This document shows positions 17,310 to 26,185 of a stretch of 64,000 nucleotides of DNA, piece by piece (the first letter of the stretch is position 1; each line of letters opens with the position of its first letter). The notes below the pieces were generated by a model. It searched no databases, was not told where the DNA came from, and worked only from the letters and a program-made list of their open reading frames with translations. The position numbers and the translations under genes were made by a program. The DNA comes from Nonomuraea spiralis (GTDB lineage: Bacteria; Actinomycetota; Actinomycetes; Streptosporangiales; Streptosporangiaceae): the NCBI RefSeq assembly GCF_014648435.1, contig NZ_BMRC01000002.1:248001-312000 (forward strand), written 5' to 3'.

Positions 17310-18493
17310 GTCGGCACGTACGAGGGGAGGGTGGCCTCGACGCGGAACCCGCCGTCGGGGGAGGGGCCGGCGCGCAGCGTGCCGTGCACGACCTCGACGC
17401 GTCGCCGCAGGCCGGCGATGCCGAGGCCGGAGCCGGTCCCGGTCAGGGGACCGTCCGGCAGGCCGGTCGGCGGCGTGTTGCGCACGGTGAGCCGCACCTG
17501 CGCCTGGCCGTACTCGATCCGCACGTCCACCCGCGCGCCCGGCGCGTGCTTGCGCACGTTGGTCAGCGCCTCCCGCACGATCCGGTACGCCGTGCGCCCC
17601 ACCACCGGCGAGGCCAGCGCCCGGTCGCCTTCCTCGACCAGCTCGGCCGGGGTGCCCACGGAGGCCGACTCGGCGACCAGCGCGGCGAAGTCGGCCGCCG
17701 ACGGCGGCGCGTCGGGCTCCGGCGCGGCGCCCAGGATGCCGATCAGGTCCCGCAGCTCGTCGAGCACCTGGCAGCCCGCCGCGCGCAGTTCCTCGGCGGC
17801 CTGCCGGACCTGTTCGTCGGCCGCCGTGACCCGCAGCGCGCCCGCCTGGAGCACCATCAGGCTGACCCGGTGGGTGACGACGTCGTGCATCTCGCCGGCC
17901 AGGCGGGCGCGCTCCTCGGCGCGGGCCCGCTCGGCCAGCAGGCCCCGCTCGCGTTCCGCCCGCTCGGCGCGTTCGGTCAGCATCCTGACCACGCGCCGAC
18001 GTCCGTCGAAGTAGAGCGCGAGCAGCGGCCCAACGGCCGTGCGCAGCACCGCGTCGGTGAGCACCCCGACCGACGGGTCCCACACCCGCGCGATGACCAG
18101 CGTGTACGCCCCCAGCGCGGCGAAGGCCAGCCGCCGGTCCCTGCGGTAGTAGAGCGGCCCGTACGCCGCCGCGATCGTCGCGAACGGCGCCCACACGTTC
18201 TCCGGCCCGGCCGGGACCAGCACCCCGCCCGGCGAGATCAGCAGCGTCACCGCGAGCGTGAACACCCCCAGCACGGCCAGGACGGTGAGCGGCGCCCGGC
18301 GGCGGGCCAGCAGCGACAGGCAGGCGGCGGCCTGAACCCCCAGCAACACCCAGGCGAGCGTGCCGGGACGCTCGGGCCACCACGAGAGGCCGAGCAACGT
18401 CGAGGCGGTGTCGAGCAGCGTGAAGCCGGCCGCCATGGCCACGTCCAGCACGAGGGAACGACGGCGGCGACGGCGGCACGCCTCTTCACTCAT
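17306..18493 (-). CDS. Two-component sensor histidine kinase (HisKA_3 type)
   Basis: Membrane kinase of 395 residues, cognate to the overlapping response regulator. Five to six helices fill residues 14-165 with almost no extracytoplasmic domain, so it probably senses the membrane. A coiled region leads to the phospho-acceptor His203 in GEMHDVVTHRVS. The ATP-binding domain shows the N-box EALTNVRKHAP and the glycine box GSGLGIAGLRRR. Such intramembrane kinases often sense envelope stress or antibiotics. It diverges from the yceI gene across 148 bases. Confidence 0.93.
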   Translation of the reverse strand: MSEEACRRRRRRSLVLDVAMAAGFTLLDTASTLLGLSWWPERPGTLAWVLLGVQAAACLSLLARRRAPLTVLAVLGVFTLAVTLLISPGGVLVPAGPENVWAPFATIAAAYGPLYYRRDRRLAFAALGAYTLVIARVWDPSVGVLTDAVLRTAVGPLLALYFDGRRRVVRMLTERAERAERERGLLAERARAEERARLAGEMHDVVTHRVSLMVLQAGALRVTAADEQVRQAAEELRAAGCQVLDELRDLIGILGAAPEPDAPPSAADFAALVAESASVGTPAELVEEGDRALASPVVGRTAYRIVREALTNVRKHAPGARVDVRIEYGQAQVRLTVRNTPPTGLPDGPLTGTGSGLGIAGLRRRVEVVHGTLRAGPSPDGGFRVEATLPSYVPT

Positions 18494-18641
18494 GCCGCAC
18501 ACGCTATGACACCCCCTCGCGCCGGAGATATCCGACAAGTCGGAAACCATACGAAAGTCGCATGCGCTCCCACCGATCGTCGCCCCCGCGACCGACGGCC
18601 CGCCCTGCCGGACCTCCCCCTCGCCGCCGTGCAATGGACCC

Positions 18642-19190
18642 ATGACGAACCTTCCCCCGCTGGGCCGCTACGAGATCGACACCGAGAACTCCGGGATCCA
18701 CTTCACCACCAGGCACCTGTTCGGCCTCGGCCGCGTGCGCGGCACGTTCGACATCAAGGCCGGGACCGTCGAGGTGGCCGAACCGCTCGCCGACTCCCGC
18801 GTGCGCGTGGAGATCGACGCGGCGAGCTTCCACACCGGCAACCACCAGCGCGACGAGGCGGTACGTTCCCCCCGCTTCCTCGACACCGCCCGCCACCCCA
18901 CCATCACCTTCGCGGCGGGCGGCGGCGCCGACGGCACGACGCTGACCGGCACGCTCACCGTGGCCGGCGCCGAGCACCCGCTCACCCTCACCGTCGACGG
19001 TTGCGACGTGACCGCGAACGGCTTCACCGTCGTCGTCACCGCCCGCGTGGACCGCACCGCCTTCGGGGTGACCGCCATGCCCGGGATCGCGGCCCGCCAC
19101 CTGGCGATGTCGGCCGAGGTGAGATGCGTGCGGGCCGGGGTCGCCGGGGTCACGGATCGCGGGGAAGGCCGAGCGCGCGCTCGGCGATGA
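18642..19190 (+). CDS. YceI family protein
   Basis: Lipocalin-like beta-barrel that binds isoprenoid-type lipids; role in stress or polyisoprenoid metabolism uncertain. The family core runs from YEIDTENSGIHFTTRHLFGL through FDIKAGTVEV to FGVTAMPG. No signal peptide, so probably cytoplasmic. The 182-residue C-terminus (GVTDRGEGRARARR) extends 41 bases into the convergent acyl-CoA dehydrogenase gene and is not conserved-looking. Confidence 0.88.
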   Translation: MTNLPPLGRYEIDTENSGIHFTTRHLFGLGRVRGTFDIKAGTVEVAEPLADSRVRVEIDAASFHTGNHQRDEAVRSPRFLDTARHPTITFAAGGGADGTTLTGTLTVAGAEHPLTLTVDGCDVTANGFTVVVTARVDRTAFGVTAMPGIAARHLAMSAEVRCVRAGVAGVTDRGEGRARARR

Positions 19191-21183
19191 TGTTGAGCTG
19201 CACCTCCGTGGTGCCGCCGCCGATGGTGAAGGCCCGGGTGGCCAGGATCGTACGGTTCCAGTGGCGGTCGGCCGGGGCCAGCGACCAGCAGAACTCCGAG
19301 ATCGCCTGCGCGTGGCGCATGCCCAGCAGCTTGCGCACGCTGGAGGCGGGCCCCGGGTCGGAGCCGGCCAGCCTGGACAGCGTCACGCGCAGCCCGAGCG
19401 CCGAGATCGCCTGGCCCTCGGCCCACAGGCGGCCCGCCTGCTCGCGCTGCGACTGCCGCAGCGGCGGCAGCGTGCCGATCAGCCGGACCATGTCGGTGTG
19501 CTGGGAGCCGGGCCCCCAGGAGTCGCCGAGCGCGACCCGCTCGTACGAGAGGGTGTCGCGGGCCACCCGCCAGCCGCCGTCCACCTCGCCGACCACCAGG
19601 TCGTCCGGGACGAAGACGTCGTCGAGGAAGACCTCGTTGAAGATCTCGTCCCCGTTGATCTCCTTGAGCGGCCTGACGGTGACGCCGGGGGAGGACATGT
19701 CCACCAGGAAGTACGTGATCCCCTCGTGCTTGGGCCTGTCCGGCGAGGTACGGGCCAGGCAGATGCCCCAGTGGGCGTACTGGGCGAGGGACGTCCAGAT
19801 CTTCTGGCCGGTCAGCGTCCAGCCGCCCTCCACCCGGGTGGCCCTGGTCGCCAGCCCCGCCAGGTCGGACCCGGCCCCGGGCTCGCTGAACAGCTGGCAC
19901 CACACGATCTCGCCGGTGAACGTCCTCGGCAGGAAGCGTTCCCGCTGCTCGCCGGTGCCGTACGCGACGATGGACGGGACCGCCCAGGCCGCGATCCCCA
20001 GGTTGGGGCGCTTGAGCCCGCGGAACTCCTGGTGGATGATCACCTGCTCCAGCGGCGTGGCCGCCCGGCCCCACGGCCTGGGCAGGTAGGGCATGATCCA
20101 GCCCTCCCGCGCGAACCGGCCCAGCCTGGCGAGCGGCTCCTCGCGGCGCAGCGACTCGGCCTGCGCCCTGATCGTGTCCCTGAGCGGGGTGGCCTCCTCG
20201 GGCAGGTCGGGCTCCATCGCGCGGCGCGTGCCCGCCACGGCCAGCTCCGCGACCCGTTCGGCCCACGGCCCCGGGTCCCCGGCGAGCATCCGGCCGGACA
20301 GGGCGCGGCGGTAGTGGCGGTGGGCGTCGTGCTCGAAGGTGTAGCCGATGCCGCCCAGCACCTGGATGGCGTCGGCCGCGCAGCGCACCGCCGCGTCCGG
20401 GCCGAGCACGGCGGCCACCCCGGCGGCCAGCCGCGCCTCCGCGGTGAGCGGGCCGGGGGCGTCCAGGGCGCGGGCGGCGTCCCAGACGGCGGCGCGGGCC
20501 TGCTCAAGGGCCACCAGCGCGGCGGCCACCCGGTGCTTGACGCCCTGGAACTGGCCGATCGGGCGGCCGAACTGCTCGCGGATCCTGGCGTGCGTGGCGG
20601 CCGCGCCGACCGCCCAGGCGGCGGTCCCGCACGCGTCGGCGCCGAGCAGCAGCGCGGCCAGTTCCCGTACCGGCACCGCACCCAGCAGGCGGTCCGGCGG
20701 GATCTCGCGGGCCGTGACCGTGCACAGGTCGCGGTCCAGGTCGATGCCCTCGGCGGGCTCGGCGGTCACGTGGGACCGGTCGAGCAGCGCCCACCCGTCG
20801 CCGTGCGGCACGAGGAACAGGTCCGCGCCGGCCGGCCCCAGGGCGAGCGGGCCGAGCACGACGGCCGCCGTCGACGTCCCGTCCGCGAGCCCGCCGAGCA
20901 GGCCCGCCAACGACCCGCCGCCGGGTGTGACGGCCGCTGATCGGGCGAGCGCCGCCGAGGTCAGCACGACCGGCAGGTACGGCCCCGCCACCCGCAGCTC
21001 GCCCAGCACCTCCAGCGCCACGCACAGCTCGACCAGCCCGTACCCCTGCCCGCCGTGCTCCTCCGGGAGGTGCAGCCCCAGCAGGTCCGGTCCCACCGGC
21101 GCCCGGTTCCCGCCGGTACGCCCCGCCGCCCCCCGTACGGAGGCGGCCAGCGCCCGGTGCTCCTCGCTCAGCCCGATCCCCAT
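19150..21183 (-). CDS. Fused two-domain acyl-CoA dehydrogenase (FadE34-like)
   Basis: A 677-residue protein with two complete acyl-CoA dehydrogenase-type modules. The first (about 1-310) ends with REQFGRPIGQFQGVKHR and QVLGGIGYTFEHDAHRHYRR. The second (about 330-677) contains WCQLFSEPGAGSDLAGL, the FAD/substrate segment GGWTLTGQKIWTSLAQ and TIGGGTTEVQLNIIAERALG. Fusions of this kind occur in mycobacterial FadE34, which acts on steroid side-chain CoA esters as a single chain replacing a heterotetramer. The substrate here is inferred only. It stands alone, without other steroid genes nearby. Confidence 0.9.
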   Translation of the reverse strand: MGIGLSEEHRALAASVRGAAGRTGGNRAPVGPDLLGLHLPEEHGGQGYGLVELCVALEVLGELRVAGPYLPVVLTSAALARSAAVTPGGGSLAGLLGGLADGTSTAAVVLGPLALGPAGADLFLVPHGDGWALLDRSHVTAEPAEGIDLDRDLCTVTAREIPPDRLLGAVPVRELAALLLGADACGTAAWAVGAAATHARIREQFGRPIGQFQGVKHRVAAALVALEQARAAVWDAARALDAPGPLTAEARLAAGVAAVLGPDAAVRCAADAIQVLGGIGYTFEHDAHRHYRRALSGRMLAGDPGPWAERVAELAVAGTRRAMEPDLPEEATPLRDTIRAQAESLRREEPLARLGRFAREGWIMPYLPRPWGRAATPLEQVIIHQEFRGLKRPNLGIAAWAVPSIVAYGTGEQRERFLPRTFTGEIVWCQLFSEPGAGSDLAGLATRATRVEGGWTLTGQKIWTSLAQYAHWGICLARTSPDRPKHEGITYFLVDMSSPGVTVRPLKEINGDEIFNEVFLDDVFVPDDLVVGEVDGGWRVARDTLSYERVALGDSWGPGSQHTDMVRLIGTLPPLRQSQREQAGRLWAEGQAISALGLRVTLSRLAGSDPGPASSVRKLLGMRHAQAISEFCWSLAPADRHWNRTILATRAFTIGGGTTEVQLNIIAERALGLPRDP

Positions 21184-21490
21184 GGACGAACACTAGAACG
21201 ATATTCTGTCAATCTCCAGGCCCGGGAAGATCTCCAGGTCCGGGAAAACCGTTGGCGCCGGACCGGTGGCGCTGGCTACGCTCGCTGCTGTCCTGTTCGA
21301 GACGACCTTTCCGGAAACGAGGTGGCTTAATGCCCGGCACGGCGCCCAGCGCGCCTCTACGTGTCACGGGTGTTTCCCGCCTTCCTTGAGGATCAGGACC
21401 GGACCACCTGTGGCACCAGCGTGCCTGTGAGGCCCGCTCGGCGCTCCCTTGCTGCTCTTTTCATGACAAATCCGGCAAGGAGACCCCAGG
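21184..21490. other. Intergenic region between the acyl-CoA dehydrogenase and RNHCP genes
   Basis: About 307 bases between divergent genes. TAGAAC at 21194-21199 resembles one half of a KstR-type operator, with an imperfect second half (TATTCT) at 21202-21207, directly upstream of the dehydrogenase start. No coding frame is supported in the rest. Confidence 0.4.
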
Positions 21491-21853
21491 TTGTCTGCCA
21501 ACGGCAAACCTCGTACCATCACCGACACCTTCGCCTGTGTGCGCTGCGGCCTGACCGTCGCCGCGCAGGCCCCCGACGGCGCCCGCCGCAACCACTGCCC
21601 GAGCTGCCTGCACTCGCTGCACGTGCTCGACCGGGTGGGGGGCGGCCCGTCGGAGTGCCGGTCGCGGATGAACCCGATCTCGATCGCGGTGCTCCGCACC
21701 GGCGACTGGATGGTCATCCATCGTTGCACCCGTTGCGGGGAGCTGACGTCCAACCCGATCTGCGGGGACGACAACCAGCTCATCCTCATGCGCATGGCGG
21801 TACGCCCGCTCGCGCAGCCGCCGTTCCCGCTCGAAGCGTTCGGCGACCTGTGA
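21491..21853 (+). CDS. RNHCP domain zinc protein (first of tandem pair)
   Basis: A 120-residue protein with the RNHCP signature in ARRNHCPSCLHSLH. It has three cysteine pairs (CVRC, CPSC, CTRC) plus two single cysteines, suggesting two zinc sites. Function of the family is unknown. The start is a TTG at 21491 with AAGGAG seven bases upstream. It is followed after one base by a second RNHCP gene, so this is a tandem duplication in one transcript. The two copies share the order of motifs but differ at many positions. Confidence 0.88.
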   Translation: MSANGKPRTITDTFACVRCGLTVAAQAPDGARRNHCPSCLHSLHVLDRVGGGPSECRSRMNPISIAVLRTGDWMVIHRCTRCGELTSNPICGDDNQLILMRMAVRPLAQPPFPLEAFGDL

Positions 21854-21854
21854 C

Positions 21855-22265
21855 ATGCCCAGGAGGAACCCCGGCCGGGCCCGGCCGCAACAACCCAAGC
21901 CCGTACGGCGAGCCGAGCGCGGCGAACGTGGCGACACGTTCCGCTGCGTCGGCTGCCGGCTGGACGTGCCGATGGACGCGCCGGGCACGGCGCACCGCAA
22001 CCACTGCCCGCACTGCCTGACCAGCCTGCACGTCGACCACCGGATCCCGGGGGACCGGCGGGCGGGCTGCCGGGGCCCGATGGCGGCGCTGAGCGTCACC
22101 GTCAGGCCCGACGGGGAGTGGCTGATCATCCACCACTGCCAGGCGTGCGGCGGGCTGAGCGCCAACCGCATCGCCGGTGACGACAACGCGCTGGCGCTGC
22201 TGCGCATCGCCGTACGGCCGCTGTCCGACAGCCGCCTGCCGGTCAGCGCGCTGCTGGCGCTATGA
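21855..22265 (+). CDS. RNHCP domain zinc protein (second of tandem pair)
   Basis: A 136-residue paralogue of the preceding protein. It has CVGC, HRNHCPHCLTSLH, CQAC and the shared tail GDDNALALLRIAVRPL, plus an extra basic N-terminal stretch of about 25 residues. The one-base gap to the upstream gene implies co-translation. Function unknown. A strong terminator follows directly. Confidence 0.88.
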   Translation: MPRRNPGRARPQQPKPVRRAERGERGDTFRCVGCRLDVPMDAPGTAHRNHCPHCLTSLHVDHRIPGDRRAGCRGPMAALSVTVRPDGEWLIIHHCQACGGLSANRIAGDDNALALLRIAVRPLSDSRLPVSALLAL

Positions 22266-22268
22266 GAC

Positions 22269-22296
22269 GGCGGGCCGCCCTCCGGGGCGGCCCGCC
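22269..22296 (+). terminator. Terminator after the tandem RNHCP genes
   Basis: A 12-bp stem GGCGGGCCGCCC / GGGCGGCCCGCC with a short loop, four bases after the stop codon; no T run. Confidence 0.75.
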
Positions 22297-22320
22297 CGAA
22301 GCCGTGCGTATTCTTCTTCC

Positions 22321-23031
22321 GTGGCACTGCGGTTCGAGACACGCGCGTCCGACTCACCGTGGGTCGACGCCGTGTGGAGCTGTACGAGCGAGCACGTCGC
22401 GGAGATGACCTCCGTCGCGGCGGTGAGCTGGGGCCTTGTCTTCTGGGAGCGCGAGGGCAGGGCGCACGCGGCCATTTCCGGTCCTGAGACCAAGACCGGC
22501 ACCGCGCCGGTGCCGGAGGGCTCGACCTTCGTCGGCATCGAGTTCGCCGTGGGCACGTCGCTGCGCGCCGTCCCCCCGCCGACTCTGGTCGACGGGGGCG
22601 TCGAGCTCCCCGACACCATGCGCAGGACCTTCGTGCTGGACGGCGTCCGCTGGGAATCCCCCGCCCCCGACGACGCCGAGGCTCTGGTCGACCGCCTGGT
22701 CCGCGCCGGAGCCCTGGTCCGTGACCCGCTCGTCACCGAGGTCCGCCGAGGCCGCCGTCCAGAGGTTTCGGGACGAACCGTCGAACGCCGCTTCCGGGCG
22801 GCGACCGGGCTGACCCAGGGCGCCGTACGGCAGATCGAACGTGCACGCAGGGCCTCGGCGCTCCTGGCCTCCGGCGTCTCGGTCGCCGATGTCGTCTCCG
22901 GGCTCGAGTACTTCGACGAGCCACACCTGGCCCGTGCGCTGCGCCGGTACGTCGGCCGTACGGCGCGGCAACTCCGAGAGGGCACCGGCGGCGCGATCGC
23001 CCTGGATCTGGATCAGCTGACGACGTCGTAG
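22321..23031 (+). CDS. AraC family transcriptional regulator
   Basis: A 236-residue regulator. The N-terminal half is a cupin-like sensing domain; the C-terminal half is a double helix-turn-helix (TVERRFRAATGLTQGAVRQI followed by ASGVSVADVVSGLEYFDEPH). The GTG at 22321 is the natural start since homology begins at once. It is convergent with, and overlaps by 19 bases, a RibD-like reductase gene. AraC regulators and such reductases commonly occur side by side in actinobacteria. Target genes unknown. Confidence 0.9.
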   Translation: MALRFETRASDSPWVDAVWSCTSEHVAEMTSVAAVSWGLVFWEREGRAHAAISGPETKTGTAPVPEGSTFVGIEFAVGTSLRAVPPPTLVDGGVELPDTMRRTFVLDGVRWESPAPDDAEALVDRLVRAGALVRDPLVTEVRRGRRPEVSGRTVERRFRAATGLTQGAVRQIERARRASALLASGVSVADVVSGLEYFDEPHLARALRRYVGRTARQLREGTGGAIALDLDQLTTS

Positions 23032-23591
23032 ATCAGCTTCACGATGCCGTTGGGGTAGGCCTCGGACGCCCGGAGGCTCAGCACCTGCTTGTCCCTGTCC
23101 GCCTCGGTGAACAGGCTCTTCCCGGCCCCGAGCAGCACCGGGAAGACGAGAAGGTGGTACCGGTCGATCAGGCCCGCCTCCGACAGCCGCCGGGCGAGCT
23201 CCGCGCTGCCATGGATGAAGATCGCGCCACCTTCGCTCTTCTTGAGCTCGACGACGTCGTCGGCCGAGCGCAGGATCGTCGTCGGCCCCCATCCCTCGAC
23301 GAGGGCGTCGTCGGACAGCGTGGTCGAGACCACGTACTTGGGCAGGTCCTTGTAGGCGGCGTGGTCATCCGAGTCGCGCCAGATCGGCGCGAACGCCTCG
23401 TAGCTCCGGCGGCCGAACATCAGCGCTGTCGTGTCCTCAAGTTCCTCGCCTTTCAGAGAGAAGGCCTCGGGCAGGAATTCGATGTCCTTGACCACCCAGC
23501 CGCCGCTGCGGTGCTCCTCGCCCGGCCCACCGCCCGGGGAGTCCACAACGCCGTCAAGCGACATGAATCCGGTATAGATCAGATCACGCAT
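23013..23591 (-). CDS. Dihydrofolate reductase family (RibD C-terminal-like) protein
   Basis: NADPH-type reductase fold related to the C-terminal domain of RibD, 192 residues; true substrate unknown. Family motifs are YTGFMSLDGVVDSPGG at the start, LMFGRRSYEAF, the nucleotide-binding FIHGSAELARRL and the C-terminal VFPVLLGAGKSLF. It ends inside the last codons of the convergent AraC gene. ATG 23591 follows an AGGAG-like site eight or so bases upstream. Confidence 0.9.
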   Translation of the reverse strand: MRDLIYTGFMSLDGVVDSPGGGPGEEHRSGGWVVKDIEFLPEAFSLKGEELEDTTALMFGRRSYEAFAPIWRDSDDHAAYKDLPKYVVSTTLSDDALVEGWGPTTILRSADDVVELKKSEGGAIFIHGSAELARRLSEAGLIDRYHLLVFPVLLGAGKSLFTEADRDKQVLSLRASEAYPNGIVKLIYDVVS

Positions 23592-23786
23592 GTGCTGTTC
23601 TCCTCATGGTCGGCGACGCGAGGTCGCCAGGCAGATCGGCAAGCGGGCCGCAGTGCCATGCCGACGCGGCGGCGGAACGCCCGCGCTCATGCTACGAAGC
23701 GGTCACCGCGACCGTCTTGTACGGAAACGACGGCAGCACGGTTGACCGAACCAGCGCAGTCATGGCGCGACGAGGACAGCCCTCAG

Positions 23787-24665
23787 CTAGTCGTCGCCGA
23801 ACTCCAGGCGCAGGGCCAGGGTGAAGTCGGACACCGCCTCCTCGTGGCGCTCCATCTCCTGGAAGATCTCGCCGCGCACCCGGTAGGCCCAGATGTAGTC
23901 GGGGTCCAGCTCGACGGCCCGGTTGAGGTCGCGCAGGGCGGCCTCGTTGTCGCCCATCTCGCTCAGCACCGCGCCCCGGCTGCCGAACGCGCGGTCGTTG
24001 TCGGGGTCGAGCTCGACCGCGCGGTTCAGGTCGGCCAGCGCCTCCTGGTAGCGGTCGATCATGCGCAGCGCCTCGCCGCGCCGGCTGAGCGCCCGGACGT
24101 GCTCGGGGTCGGCCCGCAAAGCCCTCGTGTAGTCGTCGATGGCCTCGGTGTAGAGATGCATGCGCTGGTAGAGGTCACCGCGCGCCACCCACGAGTACGC
24201 CAGCTCCTCGTTCAACGCGATGATCTTGGCGTGCTCGTCCAGGGCCTCGTCCAGCCGGTCGAGGTCCACCAGGGCGTCGGCCTTGGCCTCCAGGATCCAC
24301 AGGGACTCGGGGGCGAGGGTGAGCGCGTGGTCGAAGTCGTCCATCGCCTCCTCCAGCCGGCCGAGCGCCGCGTACGCCTGGCCGCGCGAGCCCAGTGCGT
24401 ACGCGCTGTCCGGTTCCAGTCTCAACGACTCGTCGAAGTCCTCCAGGGCGGCCTCGTACCGCTCGATGACCCGGTGGCTCTCGCCGCGCAGCCGCCAGGA
24501 CCGGGCGTTGTCCGGGACCAGCGCGATCGACTCGGTCAGATCCGCGATCGCGGCCTCATGCCGCGACAGCGCGATGTACGATTCGGCTCGGCTGCGCAAC
24601 ACGGACGCACGCGACTGGGCGGCTGCCTCGGACAGATCGGACTGGTCGTTGATCCCCTCGCTCAT
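23787..24665 (-). CDS. Tetratricopeptide repeat protein
   Basis: A 292-residue soluble protein made almost wholly of about eight TPR units (34 residues each, typified by YEAALEDFDESLRLEPDSAY and YTEAIDDYTRALRADPEHVR). It has no enzymatic or membrane domain. It is probably a protein-interaction scaffold; partner unknown. It lies 17 bases beyond the stop of the aldehyde dehydrogenase gene and may be read from the same promoter. Confidence 0.9.
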   Translation of the reverse strand: MSEGINDQSDLSEAAAQSRASVLRSRAESYIALSRHEAAIADLTESIALVPDNARSWRLRGESHRVIERYEAALEDFDESLRLEPDSAYALGSRGQAYAALGRLEEAMDDFDHALTLAPESLWILEAKADALVDLDRLDEALDEHAKIIALNEELAYSWVARGDLYQRMHLYTEAIDDYTRALRADPEHVRALSRRGEALRMIDRYQEALADLNRAVELDPDNDRAFGSRGAVLSEMGDNEAALRDLNRAVELDPDYIWAYRVRGEIFQEMERHEEAVSDFTLALRLEFGDD

Positions 24666-24682
24666 GGAGGGAATCTATCTAA

Positions 24683-26116
24683 CTAAATCTGGATGATGGC
24701 CGCCTTTTCCCGGGTGTACTCAAGGACGGAATCGTGGCCGTACCCGCTGTCCTTCACGCCTCCGAACGGCAGGCCCGGAGGCATCTGGCGGTAGGTGTTC
24801 ACCCAGACGGTCCCGCTCTCCAGATCCCGTACGAACCGGTGCGCCCGTCCCAGGTCCCGCGTCCACACCCCGGCCGCCAGCCCGTACGGTGAGTCGTTGG
24901 CGATCGCCAGCGCCTGCTCGTCGCTCTCGAACGGGATGGCCACCGCCACCGGCCCGAAGATCTCCTCCTGGCAGATCCGCAGCCCGTTGTCCTCGGTCGT
25001 GTAGAGCGTGGGCGCCACCCAGTAGCCGCCCGGCAGGCCGGGCACCACCTCGGCCCCCGCCCGCCCGCCGAAGACCAGCTCGGCCCCCTCCTTCTCGGCC
25101 GTCTCCAGGTACGACCGCACCCGCTCGAACTGCCCGGCCGACACGATCGGGCCCATGGTCGTGGCCAGGTCGAGGGGGTCGTCCAGGACCAGCCCGGCGC
25201 AGATCCGCCTGATCCGGCCGAGCAGGTCGTCCCAGATCGACCGGTGGACGAGGATCCGCGAGCCGGCCACGCACACCTGCCCGGCGTTGCCCGTGTAGAC
25301 CGAGTTCACGGTGACGCCCTGCGCGGCGGCGTCCAGGTCGGCGTCCGGGAAGACGATGTTGGGCGACTTGCCGCCCAGCTCGAACGTCAGCGGTTTCAGC
25401 GCGTCCGCCGAGGCCCTGGTGATGGCCTGGCCGGTGGCCGTCGAGCCGGTGAGGCTGACCTTGGCGACGTCCCGGTGCCGGACCAGGGCGTCGCCGACCT
25501 CCTCGCCGAGCCCGCTGACGATGTTCAGCACGCCGGGCGGGAACACCTCGGCCAGCAGCTCGCCGAGCCGCAGCACCGACGCGCTTGCCTGCTCGGCGGG
25601 CTTGACGATCACCGTGTTCCCGGCGGCGAGGGCGTAGGCGGCCTTGGCGGAGAACGTCGAGACGGGGGAGTTCCACGGGATGATGCAGACCGCCACCCCG
25701 TACGGCTCGCGCCGCGTCAGGCCCAGCGTGTCCGGCCCCAGCACGACGGTGTCGCCCTTGACCGCGTCCAGGCACTGCCCGGCCGCGAGCTGCCACAGGT
25801 ACGCCATGCCCGGCAGGTCCTTCTTGAGCGTGTCGCGCAGGATCCGGCCGTTGTCGCGGGTCTCCAGCCGGGCCAGTTCCTCGGCGTGCCGGCCGAACAG
25901 CTCCGACACCTTGCGCAGGAAGTGCGCCCGGCCCAGCGCGGGCATGGCGGACCAGGCGGGGAAGGCCGCCCGCGCCGCCGCCACGGCGGCCTCGGCCTCC
26001 CGCGCGCCGCTCGCCGGGATCTGGGCCCACACCTCGCCCGTGGCGGGGTTGACGGTGTCCATCGTCCGGTCGGCGCGGACCAGCTCGCCGCCGATGAGAT
26101 TACGGTACTCAGGCAC
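24683..26116 (-). CDS. NAD(P)-dependent aldehyde dehydrogenase
   Basis: Oxidises an aldehyde to its acid; substrate not assignable. The 477 residues include the cofactor segment PWNSPVSTFSAKAA, general base Glu246 in FELGGKSPNIVF and catalytic nucleophile Cys282 in GQVCVAGSRI. The glycine motif GSTATG and the late conserved motif EIFGPVAVAIPF are present. GTG 26116 is preferred because relatives begin near EYRNLIGGE; an upstream ATG at 26128 lies inside a palindrome. Likely regulated through that palindrome; divergent from the GNAT gene. Confidence 0.92.
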   Translation of the reverse strand: MPEYRNLIGGELVRADRTMDTVNPATGEVWAQIPASGAREAEAAVAAARAAFPAWSAMPALGRAHFLRKVSELFGRHAEELARLETRDNGRILRDTLKKDLPGMAYLWQLAAGQCLDAVKGDTVVLGPDTLGLTRREPYGVAVCIIPWNSPVSTFSAKAAYALAAGNTVIVKPAEQASASVLRLGELLAEVFPPGVLNIVSGLGEEVGDALVRHRDVAKVSLTGSTATGQAITRASADALKPLTFELGGKSPNIVFPDADLDAAAQGVTVNSVYTGNAGQVCVAGSRILVHRSIWDDLLGRIRRICAGLVLDDPLDLATTMGPIVSAGQFERVRSYLETAEKEGAELVFGGRAGAEVVPGLPGGYWVAPTLYTTEDNGLRICQEEIFGPVAVAIPFESDEQALAIANDSPYGLAAGVWTRDLGRAHRFVRDLESGTVWVNTYRQMPPGLPFGGVKDSGYGHDSVLEYTREKAAIIQI

Positions 26117-26121
26117 GCGCC

Positions 26122-26135
26122 CAAGCATATGCTTG
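26122..26135. promoter_or_regulatory. Candidate operator between aldehyde dehydrogenase and GNAT genes
   Basis: Perfect 14-bp palindrome CAAGCATATGCTTG six bases upstream of the dehydrogenase GTG, followed by a further CTTG half-repeat. Dyad form suits a dimeric repressor; none is adjacent. Confidence 0.5.
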
Positions 26136-26185
26136 CTTGCCGTAGCCGGACCAGCCCCGGACGGATCGGGGCATAATGGTCAGCT

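Noticed and set aside
17384..20089. About 900-codon forward frame across the kinase, yceI and acyl-CoA dehydrogenase
   Set aside because: Overlaps three recognised genes in other frames and has no domain; a GC-bias artefact.
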